From Thermosporothrix hazakensis (GTDB lineage: Bacteria > Chloroflexota > Ktedonobacteria > Ktedonobacterales > Ktedonobacteraceae), in assembly GCF_003253565.1 (NCBI RefSeq), contig NZ_QKUF01000018.1, positions 62,001 through 126,000 of the forward strand: a stretch of 64,000 nt of DNA, written 5' to 3'. The translations under genes and the position numbers were made by a program. The notes under the pieces are model-generated. The model had not been told where the DNA came from and made no database searches. It saw only the letters and a program-made list of their open reading frames with translations. Below, piece by piece: positions 34,738-42,777 of the stretch (its first letter is position 1; each line of letters opens with the position of its first letter).

Positions 34738-34783
34738 GCCTGGAGACGCTCTGCTTATGCGGCGGATAAGTGGCGTCATGCGA
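34717..34783 (+). promoter_or_regulatory. Nested stem-loop at the end of the leader ORF
   Basis: An outer 7-bp stem pairs 34717-34723 with 34777-34783, and an inner perfect 11-bp stem pairs 34729-34739 with 34753-34763. The leader stop codon sits in the left inner arm, so a ribosome stalled on the leader would open both stems. No T run follows, so it is likely a switch rather than a terminator. Confidence 0.8.
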
Positions 34784-34799
34784 GCCATCGTACCTGCTA

Positions 34800-34828
34800 C
34801 AACTCCTCTTTGGGCAGGGTTGGTTTTT
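34800..34828 (+). terminator. Attenuator terminator candidate and RBS-masking sequence
   Basis: CAACTCC (34800-34806, one bulge) pairs with GGGTTG (34817-34822), followed by five T at 34824-34828. This resembles a conditional terminator inside the leader. Just after it TTCCTCC (34841-34847) is the exact complement of GGAGGAA (34966-34972), the ABC-F ribosome binding site, giving a second possible control at translation. Confidence 0.5.
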
Positions 34829-34975
34829 CGTGCACTGCTTTTCCTCCTCTGTTCCTGAATCCCAATATACATGTTTCCCCTCTTTTGGGCGCTCTCTCTG
34901 CCTGCATGGGCAGAATATCGGTTTCCAGGTTCTTCCCTGTTTTTCATGTTTCCATGTTTTGCTTTGGAGGAATAT

Positions 34976-36607
34976 ATGCTTTTGGTGAACCTGGCAAAAG
35001 TAACAAAAGATTTTGGCGGAAATCCCGTTTTTCGGGATATCGATCTTGAAATTATAGATGGAGAGCGCATCGGGCTGGTGGGTGAAAACGGCAGCGGGAA
35101 ATCCACGCTGTTCAAGCTGATCACCGGGCAAGAGCAGCCAACCTCTGGCACGGTTGCACGCAAGCGGAACCTGACCATTGGCTATCTCTCGCAGGAGGTA
35201 GACCCGGCACTGTTGAACCTGACGGTGTTTGAGGCGGCCTCGGCACTTTCTCCGGAGCTCCTGGAGCTTCCGGGGCGAATGCAGATGTTAGAGGCATTGA
35301 TGTCTGATCCCGATGTCGCCGCTGATGCTGACCGTATGGAACGCGTGCTTGAGGAGTACAGCACCTTGCAGGAGCGCTATGAGGCACTAGGAGGTTATAC
35401 GCTTGAACATCGAGTGGCTGCTGTTCTGACCGGGCTTGGCTTTGCTCCACATGAACATAGTCTGCCGATGAGCGCGTTAAGCGGCGGTGAGAAGAAATTA
35501 GTCAATCTGGCGCGGATTCTGGTCCAGGCGCCCGATCTGCTGTTGCTTGATGAGCCCGATAATCACCTTGATCTACATGCGAAGGAATGGCTTGAACAAT
35601 ATATCAGGGATTATCCCGGTGCTGTACTGCTTATCTCACATGACCGTCATCTGCTGGATAAGACGGTGCGCAAGATTTTCCAGCTTGAGGATGGCACTGT
35701 GACGGTTTTTGCCGGAAACTATAGCGCCTATGTTTTGGAGCGCGATAATCGGCTCCAAAAGCAAATGGAGATGCATAACTTGCAGCAGCGCGAGATCAAG
35801 CGTCTGAAGCAGAGTATGTATCGGCTGAAGCAATGGGCGAAGATCAATAGCGACTTTGCTTCGCGTGCACGCTATATGGAGCGCCGGGTTGAGCAGCTCA
35901 AACAGGACGCTGTTGATCGTCCAATTATGGAGCGTGATCGGATCAAGATTCAGCTTGAGAGCGAGCGAAGCGGCAAGAAGGTGCTGGAGGTGCAGGGGCT
36001 CAGTCAGGAGGTCTCTGGCACCCTGCTATTTCAGCCCTTTGATCTGACCGTTCTCTATGGGGAACGGGTTGGCATTATCGGGGCGAATGGCAGCGGTAAA
36101 ACGACGCTGATGAAAACGATGATGGGTATGTTGCCACCTGCCAGCGGGACAGTGAAAATTGGGGCCAGTGTCGTTCCCGGTTACTATTCGCAGGAACAGG
36201 AGACGCTCCCCTTTGAGAGCACACCTCTGGAGTTTGTGCGCCGTTTGAAGAAGTTCACTGAAGGGCAGGCAATTGCATTCTTGAATCGCTTCCTGTTTTC
36301 GGTCAACGATGTGCATACACCCATTGGGCGCCTGAGTGGTGGGGAGAAGAGTCGGCTACAGATTGCGCGTTTGATGCTGACAGAAGCGAACTGTCTGCTG
36401 CTGGATGAGCCAACCAACAACCTTGATATTGCTTCTACCGAGGTCCTGGAAGAGGCGCTGCTTGATTTTGAGGGTACGGTGCTGATGATCTCGCATGATC
36501 GCTACTTTCTGGATACGATAGCAACCAGAATTGTCGAGATCGGTCCGGATCGCAAGGTGCGTGTCTACCCGGGCAACTATTCTGAATACCTGGAGATGTG
36601 TGGCTGA
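34976..36607 (+). CDS. ABC-F family ATPase (ribosome-associated)
   Basis: A 543-residue soluble protein with two ABC domains and no membrane segment, the mark of ABC-F factors that bind the ribosomal E site. Domain 1 has GENGSGKST, ALSGGEKK and LLLDEPDNHLD; domain 2 has GANGSGKTT, RLSGGEKSR and LLLDEPTNNLD, so both catalytic Glu are kept. Between them (about residues 240-320) is a Lys/Arg/Gln-rich helical linker (QREIKRLKQSMYRLKQWAK), the part that reaches towards the peptidyl-transferase centre. The start follows GGAGG at 34966-34970 by five bases; an ATG at 34871 is rejected. An APH gene follows after one base. Drug protection is suggested by context; a general translation-factor role remains possible. 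Confidence 0.93.
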   Translation: MLLVNLAKVTKDFGGNPVFRDIDLEIIDGERIGLVGENGSGKSTLFKLITGQEQPTSGTVARKRNLTIGYLSQEVDPALLNLTVFEAASALSPELLELPGRMQMLEALMSDPDVAADADRMERVLEEYSTLQERYEALGGYTLEHRVAAVLTGLGFAPHEHSLPMSALSGGEKKLVNLARILVQAPDLLLLDEPDNHLDLHAKEWLEQYIRDYPGAVLLISHDRHLLDKTVRKIFQLEDGTVTVFAGNYSAYVLERDNRLQKQMEMHNLQQREIKRLKQSMYRLKQWAKINSDFASRARYMERRVEQLKQDAVDRPIMERDRIKIQLESERSGKKVLEVQGLSQEVSGTLLFQPFDLTVLYGERVGIIGANGSGKTTLMKTMMGMLPPASGTVKIGASVVPGYYSQEQETLPFESTPLEFVRRLKKFTEGQAIAFLNRFLFSVNDVHTPIGRLSGGEKSRLQIARLMLTEANCLLLDEPTNNLDIASTEVLEEALLDFEGTVLMISHDRYFLDTIATRIVEIGPDRKVRVYPGNYSEYLEMCG

Positions 36608-36608
36608 G

Positions 36609-37406
36609 ATGGAACAACAGCAAGGATTTTCTGCACTCCCGCAGACATTACAGGAGCTGCTAGAGCCATATAAGACGGCTGGAATGATTGCAGACGAGAT
36701 CGGCTGCTCGCTTTCACGTGTCTTTCAAATTGGCCCTTATTACCTGAAGATGACGCCAGAAAGCGCTGCAATCAAGTTGCTAGCCGAAAAAGAACGACTT
36801 GAGTGGCTACAGGGAAGGCTGCCTGTACCGCAGGTGCACTTTTATGGTCAGGATGAGCGCTTTGAATATCTGCTGCTCTCGACGGTTCCCGGCAAACTCA
36901 GTTGTGATCGCTTGTTTCTGTCGGATTTACCCGCACTGGTTCGCCTGCTGGCAGAGGGTTTGCGCCAGATCCATGCCATTCCTATCGCGGATTGTCCGTT
37001 TGATATGCGGCTGGAACAGCGGTTGAGCCGGGCTCGTTCCTATGTCTATAGCAATCGAATCGCGGATGCGCCTTCGTGGGCGTTTCGGAGTGCGGAGGAG
37101 GCACGAGCGCTCTATGAGCGGTTGGCTCAGACGCAACCGCCCGAGGATCCGGTGTTGACGCATGGTGATTATTGTCTACCAAACATTCTGATCCAGTCAT
37201 GGCGCATCAGTGGCTTTATTGATCTGGCTCAGGCAGGCGTGGCTGATCGCTACTTTGATCTGGCCCTGGCCTGTCGCAGCTTGCTCTACAACTTTCCCGA
37301 GGCGGAGCCGCTGCTTCCTGAGTTCTTCCAGACGTATGGTATCTCGTCGGTTGACCGGGAGAAGCTGGACTATTATCGGTTGCTCGATGAGTTGACCGAG
37401 TTGTGA
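36609..37406 (+). CDS. APH(3')-type aminoglycoside phosphotransferase
   Basis: A 265-residue protein, the length of APH(3') enzymes, which phosphorylate the 3'-hydroxyl of kanamycin/neomycin-type drugs. The kinase-like residues are present: Lys47 (YYLKMTP), Glu61 (AEKERLEWL), catalytic Asp187 and Asn192 in HGDYCLPNILI, and Asp205 in GFIDLAQAGVADRYFDLAL, matching Lys44, Glu60, Asp190, Asn195 and Asp208 of APH(3')-IIIa. The C terminus DYYRLLDELTEL resembles its substrate-binding tail. The ATG is one base after the ABC-F stop, so translation is coupled, and both genes share the leader. Whether the enzyme confers resistance or phosphorylates a related natural compound needs testing. Confidence 0.92.
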   Translation: MEQQQGFSALPQTLQELLEPYKTAGMIADEIGCSLSRVFQIGPYYLKMTPESAAIKLLAEKERLEWLQGRLPVPQVHFYGQDERFEYLLLSTVPGKLSCDRLFLSDLPALVRLLAEGLRQIHAIPIADCPFDMRLEQRLSRARSYVYSNRIADAPSWAFRSAEEARALYERLAQTQPPEDPVLTHGDYCLPNILIQSWRISGFIDLAQAGVADRYFDLALACRSLLYNFPEAEPLLPEFFQTYGISSVDREKLDYYRLLDELTEL

Positions 37407-37407
37407 G

Positions 37408-37433
37408 ATGGTCGGGGAGGCTTTCCCCGCCAT
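37408..37433 (+). terminator. Terminator hairpin after the APH gene
   Basis: ATGG plus CGGGGA (37408-37418, one bulged T) pairs with TCCCCG plus CCAT (37424-37433), followed by a short T run. It closes the ABC-F/APH operon. Confidence 0.6.
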
Positions 37434-37548
37434 TTCGCTATTGCGCTGCTCTCCTTTTGTAGGATATAGTGCAAAAGGGAAGAATTCCTTCTTTCAAGGG
37501 GGTCTTTGCTGTGTGGCCTGACCGAAGCGCTACAAAGGAGAAGAGACG

Positions 37549-38325
37549 ATGGTATATGAATGTATTGAGGTCACGTATTCCGATACGTTTGCAACCCTGA
37601 CGTTGAATAACCCGAAGCGGCGCAATGCGCTCTCGCTCAAGTGTATGCAGGAAGTAACTGCGGCGTTGCGTGAGATTGGTGATAGCTCGGCGCGTGGCGT
37701 GATACTGGCCGCGAATGGACCCGCGTTCAGTGCCGGGCATGACTTCGCCGATATGGCTGGCGCTGATCTGGACTTTATGCGCAAGCTGCTGAAGACCTGT
37801 ACCATCATGATGGACACCATTCAGGAGATCCCACAGCCAGTGCTGGCGCGAGTGCATGCGATTGCGACGGCCGCAGGCTGTCAGCTTGTGGCGACCTGTG
37901 ATCTGGCAGTTGCCTCTACAGAAGCCTCTTTTGCGACACCGGGCGGAAAAGGTGGCTGGTTCTGTACCACGCCAATGGTGGCGTTAAGCCGCAATATCGG
38001 ACGCAAGCGGGCGCTGGAAATGCTGCTGACGGGTGACCCGATCGATGCTCAGACGGCCTATGAATGGGGGCTGGTCAATCGGGTAGTGCCGCCCGAGAAG
38101 CTGGAAGAAGAGTCTCTTCGTTTGTTGGGGGCAGCGACGCGGGGAAGTTTTTTCTCGAAGGAGATGGGCAAGCAGGCATACTATGCGCAGATTGAGATGC
38201 CACAGCCGCTTGCTTACTCCTATGCAATTGAGGTGATGGCGGCGGCCTCACAGACGCCTGATGCACAGGAAGGGATGCAGGCGTTTCTGGAAAAGCGGAA
38301 GCCGCGCTTTCAGGAGCGCTCATAA
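37549..38325 (+). CDS. Enoyl-CoA hydratase/isomerase family protein
   Basis: A 258-residue crotonase-fold protein, predicted to hydrate or isomerise acyl-CoA substrates. The oxyanion hole is formed by GPAFSAGHDFADMAG (about residues 60-75) and HAIATAAGCQLVATCDLAVAS (about 104-124). The usual first catalytic Glu after AAGC/AAGG is replaced here by Gln/Leu positions, as in the ECHDC3-like branch, so it may not be a true hydratase. AGGAG precedes the ATG. It is followed after 64 bases by the phosphopantetheinyl transferase, possibly in one transcript. A link with the polyketide genes 12 kb away is possible but unproven. Confidence 0.88.
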   Translation: MVYECIEVTYSDTFATLTLNNPKRRNALSLKCMQEVTAALREIGDSSARGVILAANGPAFSAGHDFADMAGADLDFMRKLLKTCTIMMDTIQEIPQPVLARVHAIATAAGCQLVATCDLAVASTEASFATPGGKGGWFCTTPMVALSRNIGRKRALEMLLTGDPIDAQTAYEWGLVNRVVPPEKLEEESLRLLGAATRGSFFSKEMGKQAYYAQIEMPQPLAYSYAIEVMAAASQTPDAQEGMQAFLEKRKPRFQERS

Positions 38326-38389
38326 ATGGAAGCAAGGCCGTGCTACGCGCATGGTCTTTTAGATAAAAAAGGGGTTGGAAAACCTGACA

Positions 38390-39136
38390 ATGGCTGAAAA
38401 TTGGCAACTGTCACGAGGGCTGGAGAGACTGCCGCATGACGAGGTCCATGTCTGGCAGGCCCGTATCACGCTTGCCGCAACGGCAAAAGATCCGCTTGTG
38501 CAGCCGTTCCGCGCTGTGCTTGCGCCTGATGAGCGCGAGCGAGCAGATCGCTTCTTCTTTGAGAAAGACCGGGTCTGCTTTACGGTGGCGCGTGGGCTGT
38601 TGCGCATGTTGCTGGCGAACTATCTTCTGTGCAGACCTGAGGCGATCCGCTTTTCCTACACATCATATGGCAAGCCGTTTCTGGCCGAGCCTCGCTCTAC
38701 GCTTCAGTTTAATATCTCCCATTCGCGAGACCTGGCGCTTTTCTCATTCACCCATGAACGGGCTGTGGGCGTTGATATCGAATATATGCGCGATGTCGAG
38801 TTCGCTGCACTAGCCGCTCACTCCTTCTCGGCACATGAGCAAGAAACCTTGCGCTCCTTGCCTCCTGAACTGGTTCGACAGGGGTTCTATAACTGCTGGT
38901 CGCGCAAGGAAGCCTATATCAAGGCGCGTGGTCTGGGGCTCTCGCTGCCGCTTGGTTCTTTTGATGTCTCCCTGCGTCCCGGAGAGCCAGCCCAACTGCT
39001 GGCCTCGCGAGAGGAGCCACCACAGGATATCACGCGCTGGCAAATGGTCGCGCTGGATGTAGCGCCGGAATATGCGGCTGCGCTGGCTGTTGAGGGTCAG
39101 GACTGGCAACTGAGATGCTGGTGTTATGAGCAGTAA
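38390..39136 (+). CDS. Sfp-type 4'-phosphopantetheinyl transferase
   Basis: A 248-residue enzyme of the Sfp class (about twice the size of AcpS), which moves phosphopantetheine from CoA to carrier-protein serines. Motifs are FNISHSRDLALFSF, GVDIEYMRDV with the Mg-binding Asp, and CWSRKEAYIKARGLGLSLPL. The pseudo-dimer of two similar halves is clear. ATG 38390 is chosen; an in-frame TTG at 38375 has AGGGG upstream but almost no spacing. A hairpin terminator follows. It is the natural activator for the ACP and PCP domains at 50-64 kb, although it is not in their operon. Confidence 0.94.
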   Translation: MAENWQLSRGLERLPHDEVHVWQARITLAATAKDPLVQPFRAVLAPDERERADRFFFEKDRVCFTVARGLLRMLLANYLLCRPEAIRFSYTSYGKPFLAEPRSTLQFNISHSRDLALFSFTHERAVGVDIEYMRDVEFAALAAHSFSAHEQETLRSLPPELVRQGFYNCWSRKEAYIKARGLGLSLPLGSFDVSLRPGEPAQLLASREEPPQDITRWQMVALDVAPEYAAALAVEGQDWQLRCWCYEQ

Positions 39137-39142
39137 AAGAAA

Positions 39143-39169
39143 CGGTACCCGCTAGAGCCGCGGGTACCG
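39143..39169 (+). terminator. Hairpin terminator after the phosphopantetheinyl transferase
   Basis: A 10-bp perfect stem (39143-39152 with 39160-39169) with a 7-base loop starts seven bases after the stop. It is GC-rich; the T run is weak. Confidence 0.65.
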
Positions 39170-39731
39170 CTGCGCTTTCAATCATCGTAGTGAGACATCG
39201 GGCCGGTCCTTTCTGTAATGCTGCAAGCGTTTTTCGGGTGGACTGCTACAGAGACGGCCTACGAGGGTGCTGTTGAGCATTCGCGCGCTATGTGTAGGGG
39301 CAACTATAAGTGCGAGAATGCATGGCACAGGTAAAACGATTCTCCTACTATTGTTATACCTGAACTTCACTGAGAATCAGGGGCTTTTTCACGAGGAAAT
39401 CACATTGTGTCCCGAGGAGAAAGAAGCTGTAATCCGCCCGCTCTTACGATCAAGTAGGTTGCAGAAACAGTAATGGGGTCGCAAGTTTTATGGATGGACT
39501 GTAGAAATGCCTGCTCTACAGCATAAATCGTTTGTATAATAGTGTGGCAAGCAAACCTTGAAAATCTCCCTTTCTTCATGCTACACTTCCCCTTATCCGG
39601 TAGAGTCTTCAGAGATGATACCTTCTCTCTTCACCCGCCTTTTTCTTACCTTTTTCTATTACTTATATTGCGGAATCCGCCCGGTGTAGTTGATCTCTTC
39701 GTCACTGAAAGCCGGAAAGGAAGTGGCTTCT
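39170..39731. other. Intergenic region upstream of the MFS gene
   Basis: About 560 bases without a supported gene. TATAAT at 39535-39540 is the best -10 for the MFS gene (leader about 185 bases), with a poor -35. Two ORFs (39267-39473 and 39542-39841) have no ribosome binding site or recognisable domain. No clear repeat was found. Confidence 0.45.
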
Positions 39732-41096
39732 ATGGATGTTGCAGAGAAACGCGTAACGATTGCAGCTCGTATGGATCGCCTGCCGCTCTCGCGAATGCAT
39801 CGGCGCCTGACAGTTGTGCTGGGAATTGGCACCTTCTTTGACCTCTACGATATTTTCCTTGCGAGCGTCCTGACTGCTATTTTGACCTCTGCTTTTCGCC
39901 TGGATACGGTACAGCAGGCTTTACTGCTTAGTTCGGGTTTTATCGGCATGTTCATTGGTGCGAGTGCCATGGGAATTGTCTCCGACTATATCGGACGCCG
40001 TACCATGTATATGGTGGATCTGCTGGTCTATTCGGTATTTTCGCTGGCGGCTGCCTTTGCACCTGACTTTCTCTGGTTGGTGCTCTTTCGCTTTCTTGCG
40101 GGCATTGGCCTGGGAGCCGAGCCGCCCCTGACAGATATCTATATGGGAGAGATGATTCCCCGGTATGCTCGTGGCAAATATACCGCCTGGTGCTATACCG
40201 TTGGTTTTCTGGGGGTGCCGCTGGCCGGTTTTGCTGGAAATCTGCTGGTCAAAGTGCAGTTCCTCTCATTGCCCGGGTGGCGCTGGTTGCTCATTATTGG
40301 TGCTCTGGGCGCAGTAATTGTCTGGTTTCTACGGCGTTCGCTGCCAGAATCACCCCGCTGGTATGAGATCCGTCATCGGTTCAACGAGGCGGAAAAGACA
40401 CTCTCCGTTCTTGAGGAGGAGATAAGGCGTGAGCATGGGTTGGATCGCTTGCCTGAGCCTGTGCCGGTCGTTGTTGAAGAGCAGAAGAAGGCTACCTTTG
40501 TTGAGATCTTTAGTGGTCAGTATACACAGCGTACGGTTATGCTCTGGATCTTTCAAATCTTGCAGACGGTCGGGTATTATGGATTTGGTTCGCTGGCAAC
40601 GTTAGCGTTGAAGGAAAAGGGAATTGATGTAGTGCAGACGCTTCAGTATACCGGCCTGATTTTCCTGGGGTATCCGCTTGGCTCGCTTGCTTCAGTGCCA
40701 GTAATCGAGCGCTTTGAGCGGAAGTTTGTCATCATTATTTCGGCGGCTCTGATCGCGATTTTTGGGCTGGTCTTTGGTTTTGCGACCGCAGCCCCGATCA
40801 TCGTCGTCTCAGGTTTTCTGGTGACGGCGGTCAGTAATCTTTTCTCCAATGCGTTTCATATCTATCAGGCGGAAATCTTTCCGACGCGCATGCGGGGGAC
40901 CGCGGTTGGCATTGCCTATAGTCTGAGCCGCATTACTACGGCTGTCTTACCGTTTATCGCACTTCCTGCATTAAAATTGTATGGTCCGGGTACCGTCTTT
41001 ATCGGGTCTGCGCTCATCATGGGGCTGGTTTGCCTGGATGTGGGCGTGCTTGGACCACGCAGTACTGGACGTGCGCTGGAATCAATTGCCCATTAA
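39732..41096 (+). CDS. MFS transporter, sugar/organic-acid porter type
   Basis: About 454 residues with 12 predicted membrane helices. The loop-2 motif GIVSDYIGRRTMYM and the matching ESPRWYEIRHRFNEAEKTL after helix 6 are typical of the SP/AAHS branches (sugar, aromatic acid or niacin carriers). TFFDLYDIFLASVL in helix 1 has the Asp found in proton-coupled AAHS and SV2-like carriers. ATG 39732 is preceded by GGAAG; TTG 39690 is rejected. A perfect palindrome after the stop ends transcription. A RocB-like peptidase follows. Substrate unknown; an amino-acid-derived or organic acid fits the neighbours but is a guess. Confidence 0.9.
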   Translation: MDVAEKRVTIAARMDRLPLSRMHRRLTVVLGIGTFFDLYDIFLASVLTAILTSAFRLDTVQQALLLSSGFIGMFIGASAMGIVSDYIGRRTMYMVDLLVYSVFSLAAAFAPDFLWLVLFRFLAGIGLGAEPPLTDIYMGEMIPRYARGKYTAWCYTVGFLGVPLAGFAGNLLVKVQFLSLPGWRWLLIIGALGAVIVWFLRRSLPESPRWYEIRHRFNEAEKTLSVLEEEIRREHGLDRLPEPVPVVVEEQKKATFVEIFSGQYTQRTVMLWIFQILQTVGYYGFGSLATLALKEKGIDVVQTLQYTGLIFLGYPLGSLASVPVIERFERKFVIIISAALIAIFGLVFGFATAAPIIVVSGFLVTAVSNLFSNAFHIYQAEIFPTRMRGTAVGIAYSLSRITTAVLPFIALPALKLYGPGTVFIGSALIMGLVCLDVGVLGPRSTGRALESIAH

Positions 41097-41101
41097 GTCG
41101 G

Positions 41102-41119
41102 GAGGGAAAGCTTTCCCTC
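41102..41119 (+). terminator. Palindromic terminator after the MFS gene
   Basis: An 18-bp perfect palindrome (GAGGGAAAG/CTTTCCCTC) lies five bases after the stop and is followed by TCTTCT. It separates the MFS gene from the RocB-like gene, although read-through is possible. Confidence 0.65.
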
Positions 41120-41145
41120 TCTTCTAATAAAAGAGAGGATATTTT

Positions 41146-42777
41146 ATGTGGTTTGAGAAGGTGAAAAGCTATACTGAGCGTCTGGTGGCGATTCGGAGCG
41201 TGAGCCCGGGGGCCGGTGAAGTGGATGTTGCCCATGAGATTCTACGCCTGCTGCATGCGGAAGATCTGGCCTCTGCCTATACTGAAAGCGGCCTCGATCC
41301 GCTTGAAGGAGATCCGTTCGGGCGCTGCAATGTCTATGCTTTTGTGCGCGGGGTTGCGCCCGCAACGCTGGTTCTTCTCGGTCACTTCGACACGGTTGAT
41401 ACCACTGATTATGCCGCGCTTGAGCCTCTGGCACGGAATCCGGCAGCACTGGCTGAACATGCCCGGGAACTGGGCTACACGGAGAGCCCCGAGGGCTGGA
41501 TGTTCGGACGTGGAGCTGCTGATATGAAAAGCGGAGTCGCGGTCATTCTTGCTCTGATACGGTATCTGGCACAACAGGAGACACCGCCTCCGCTCTCGGT
41601 CCTGATGCTGGCGACCGCGGATGAAGAGAACGAGTCAGCCGGAGTGTTGCAGGCGGTTCACTTCTTGCAGCGGTTACGCCAGCGCTATGGGCTGACGTAT
41701 CTTGGCGTGATCAATACCGATTACACCACGGCACGTTATCCCGGTGACCCTCATCGCTGTGTCTATGCCGGGACGGTCGGGAAGCTGCTGCCAGGTTTCT
41801 TTTGCATTGGTGAAGAAGGTCATGTGGGAGCGCCCTTTGCGGGCCTGGATGCGAATGTGCTGGCCGCCGAGTTGATCCGCGATCTGAGTATGAATGTGCA
41901 GCTCTGTGAGGAGGATCAGGGCGAGATTATGGCACCCCCGGTGACGCTTCACGCGACTGATCTCAAGGCGGGTTACAATGTTCAGTTGCCCTTTACCGCC
42001 TATTTCTATTTGAATTACCTGACGCTGACCTCGACCCCTGCCACCGTCATGAACACCCTTCGACAGCGAGCCGAAGCTGTGATGCAAGAGCTTTTGAAGC
42101 GTATAGAGCATGCCGAGAATACATGGCTTATGCGCAGTGGTGTGACGGCAAAGGCTCCCGAACGGGTCGGTTGCGTGCTCACATACAGCCAGCTTGTTGC
42201 CGAGGTGCAACAGCGGCTAGGTGCTGACCATCTAAACGCTGAACTGGTCGCGGAATGGGAGTCCTGCCCGGCAGCGATGGATAGCCGGGAGCGCAGTGTA
42301 CGGTTGGTGCAACGGCTCTGGCGGCTGAGCGGGCGTACGGGACCGGCCATAGTGCTCTTTTTCGCGCCTCCCTATTATCCCCATGTTCCTGCGGCAGAGG
42401 GACTGCTTTCCCGGGCGATTCAACAGGTGATTGCGGCTCATCCTGAAATGCACCTGGAGTTGCGCCCGTATTTCCCCTATCTCTCTGATGTCAGTTTTCT
42501 CTGCTTGCCTCCGGAGTGCGATCCTGAGGCCTTGATTGAAAACATGCCTGCCTGGCAGAAGACGCTTCCTGATCGATCGGCACCGCGTATGTATCAGCTC
42601 CCGCTCCGCGAGATCCAACAGTTGAACCTGCCCGTGTTTAATTGGGGTGTCTATGGACATGGCGTGCATCAGCGGGATGAGCGGGTGCTGATGTCCTATT
42701 CCTTTGAGGATTTACCCGCTCTGCTGCTGGAAGTGATGAACTGTCTGGCGAAGGCTCTCAAGGACGAGGTCGACTAG
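41146..42777 (+). CDS. RocB-like M20-family metallopeptidase
   Basis: A 543-residue protein, close to the length of Bacillus RocB (arginine-utilisation protein). Metal-site motifs of the M20 zinc hydrolase family are GHFDTVD, GRGAADMKSG and ATADEENESAG, with the catalytic Glu in the last. The central lid domain runs from about 210 to 370. GAGAGGA precedes the ATG. The stop overlaps the convergent MocR gene's stop by four bases. RocB is required for arginine/ornithine use in Bacillus but its reaction is unclear; amide or dipeptide hydrolysis is expected from the fold. Neighbouring MFS, MocR and SIS genes may form a catabolic set. Confidence 0.9.
   Translation: MWFEKVKSYTERLVAIRSVSPGAGEVDVAHEILRLLHAEDLASAYTESGLDPLEGDPFGRCNVYAFVRGVAPATLVLLGHFDTVDTTDYAALEPLARNPAALAEHARELGYTESPEGWMFGRGAADMKSGVAVILALIRYLAQQETPPPLSVLMLATADEENESAGVLQAVHFLQRLRQRYGLTYLGVINTDYTTARYPGDPHRCVYAGTVGKLLPGFFCIGEEGHVGAPFAGLDANVLAAELIRDLSMNVQLCEEDQGEIMAPPVTLHATDLKAGYNVQLPFTAYFYLNYLTLTSTPATVMNTLRQRAEAVMQELLKRIEHAENTWLMRSGVTAKAPERVGCVLTYSQLVAEVQQRLGADHLNAELVAEWESCPAAMDSRERSVRLVQRLWRLSGRTGPAIVLFFAPPYYPHVPAAEGLLSRAIQQVIAAHPEMHLELRPYFPYLSDVSFLCLPPECDPEALIENMPAWQKTLPDRSAPRMYQLPLREIQQLNLPVFNWGVYGHGVHQRDERVLMSYSFEDLPALLLEVMNCLAKALKDEVD

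Noticed and set aside
34743..34763. Leader hairpin of the ABC-F operon considered as a simple intrinsic terminator
   Set aside because: No T run follows the stem and the leader stop codon lies in its left arm, which fits a ribosome-responsive switch better.
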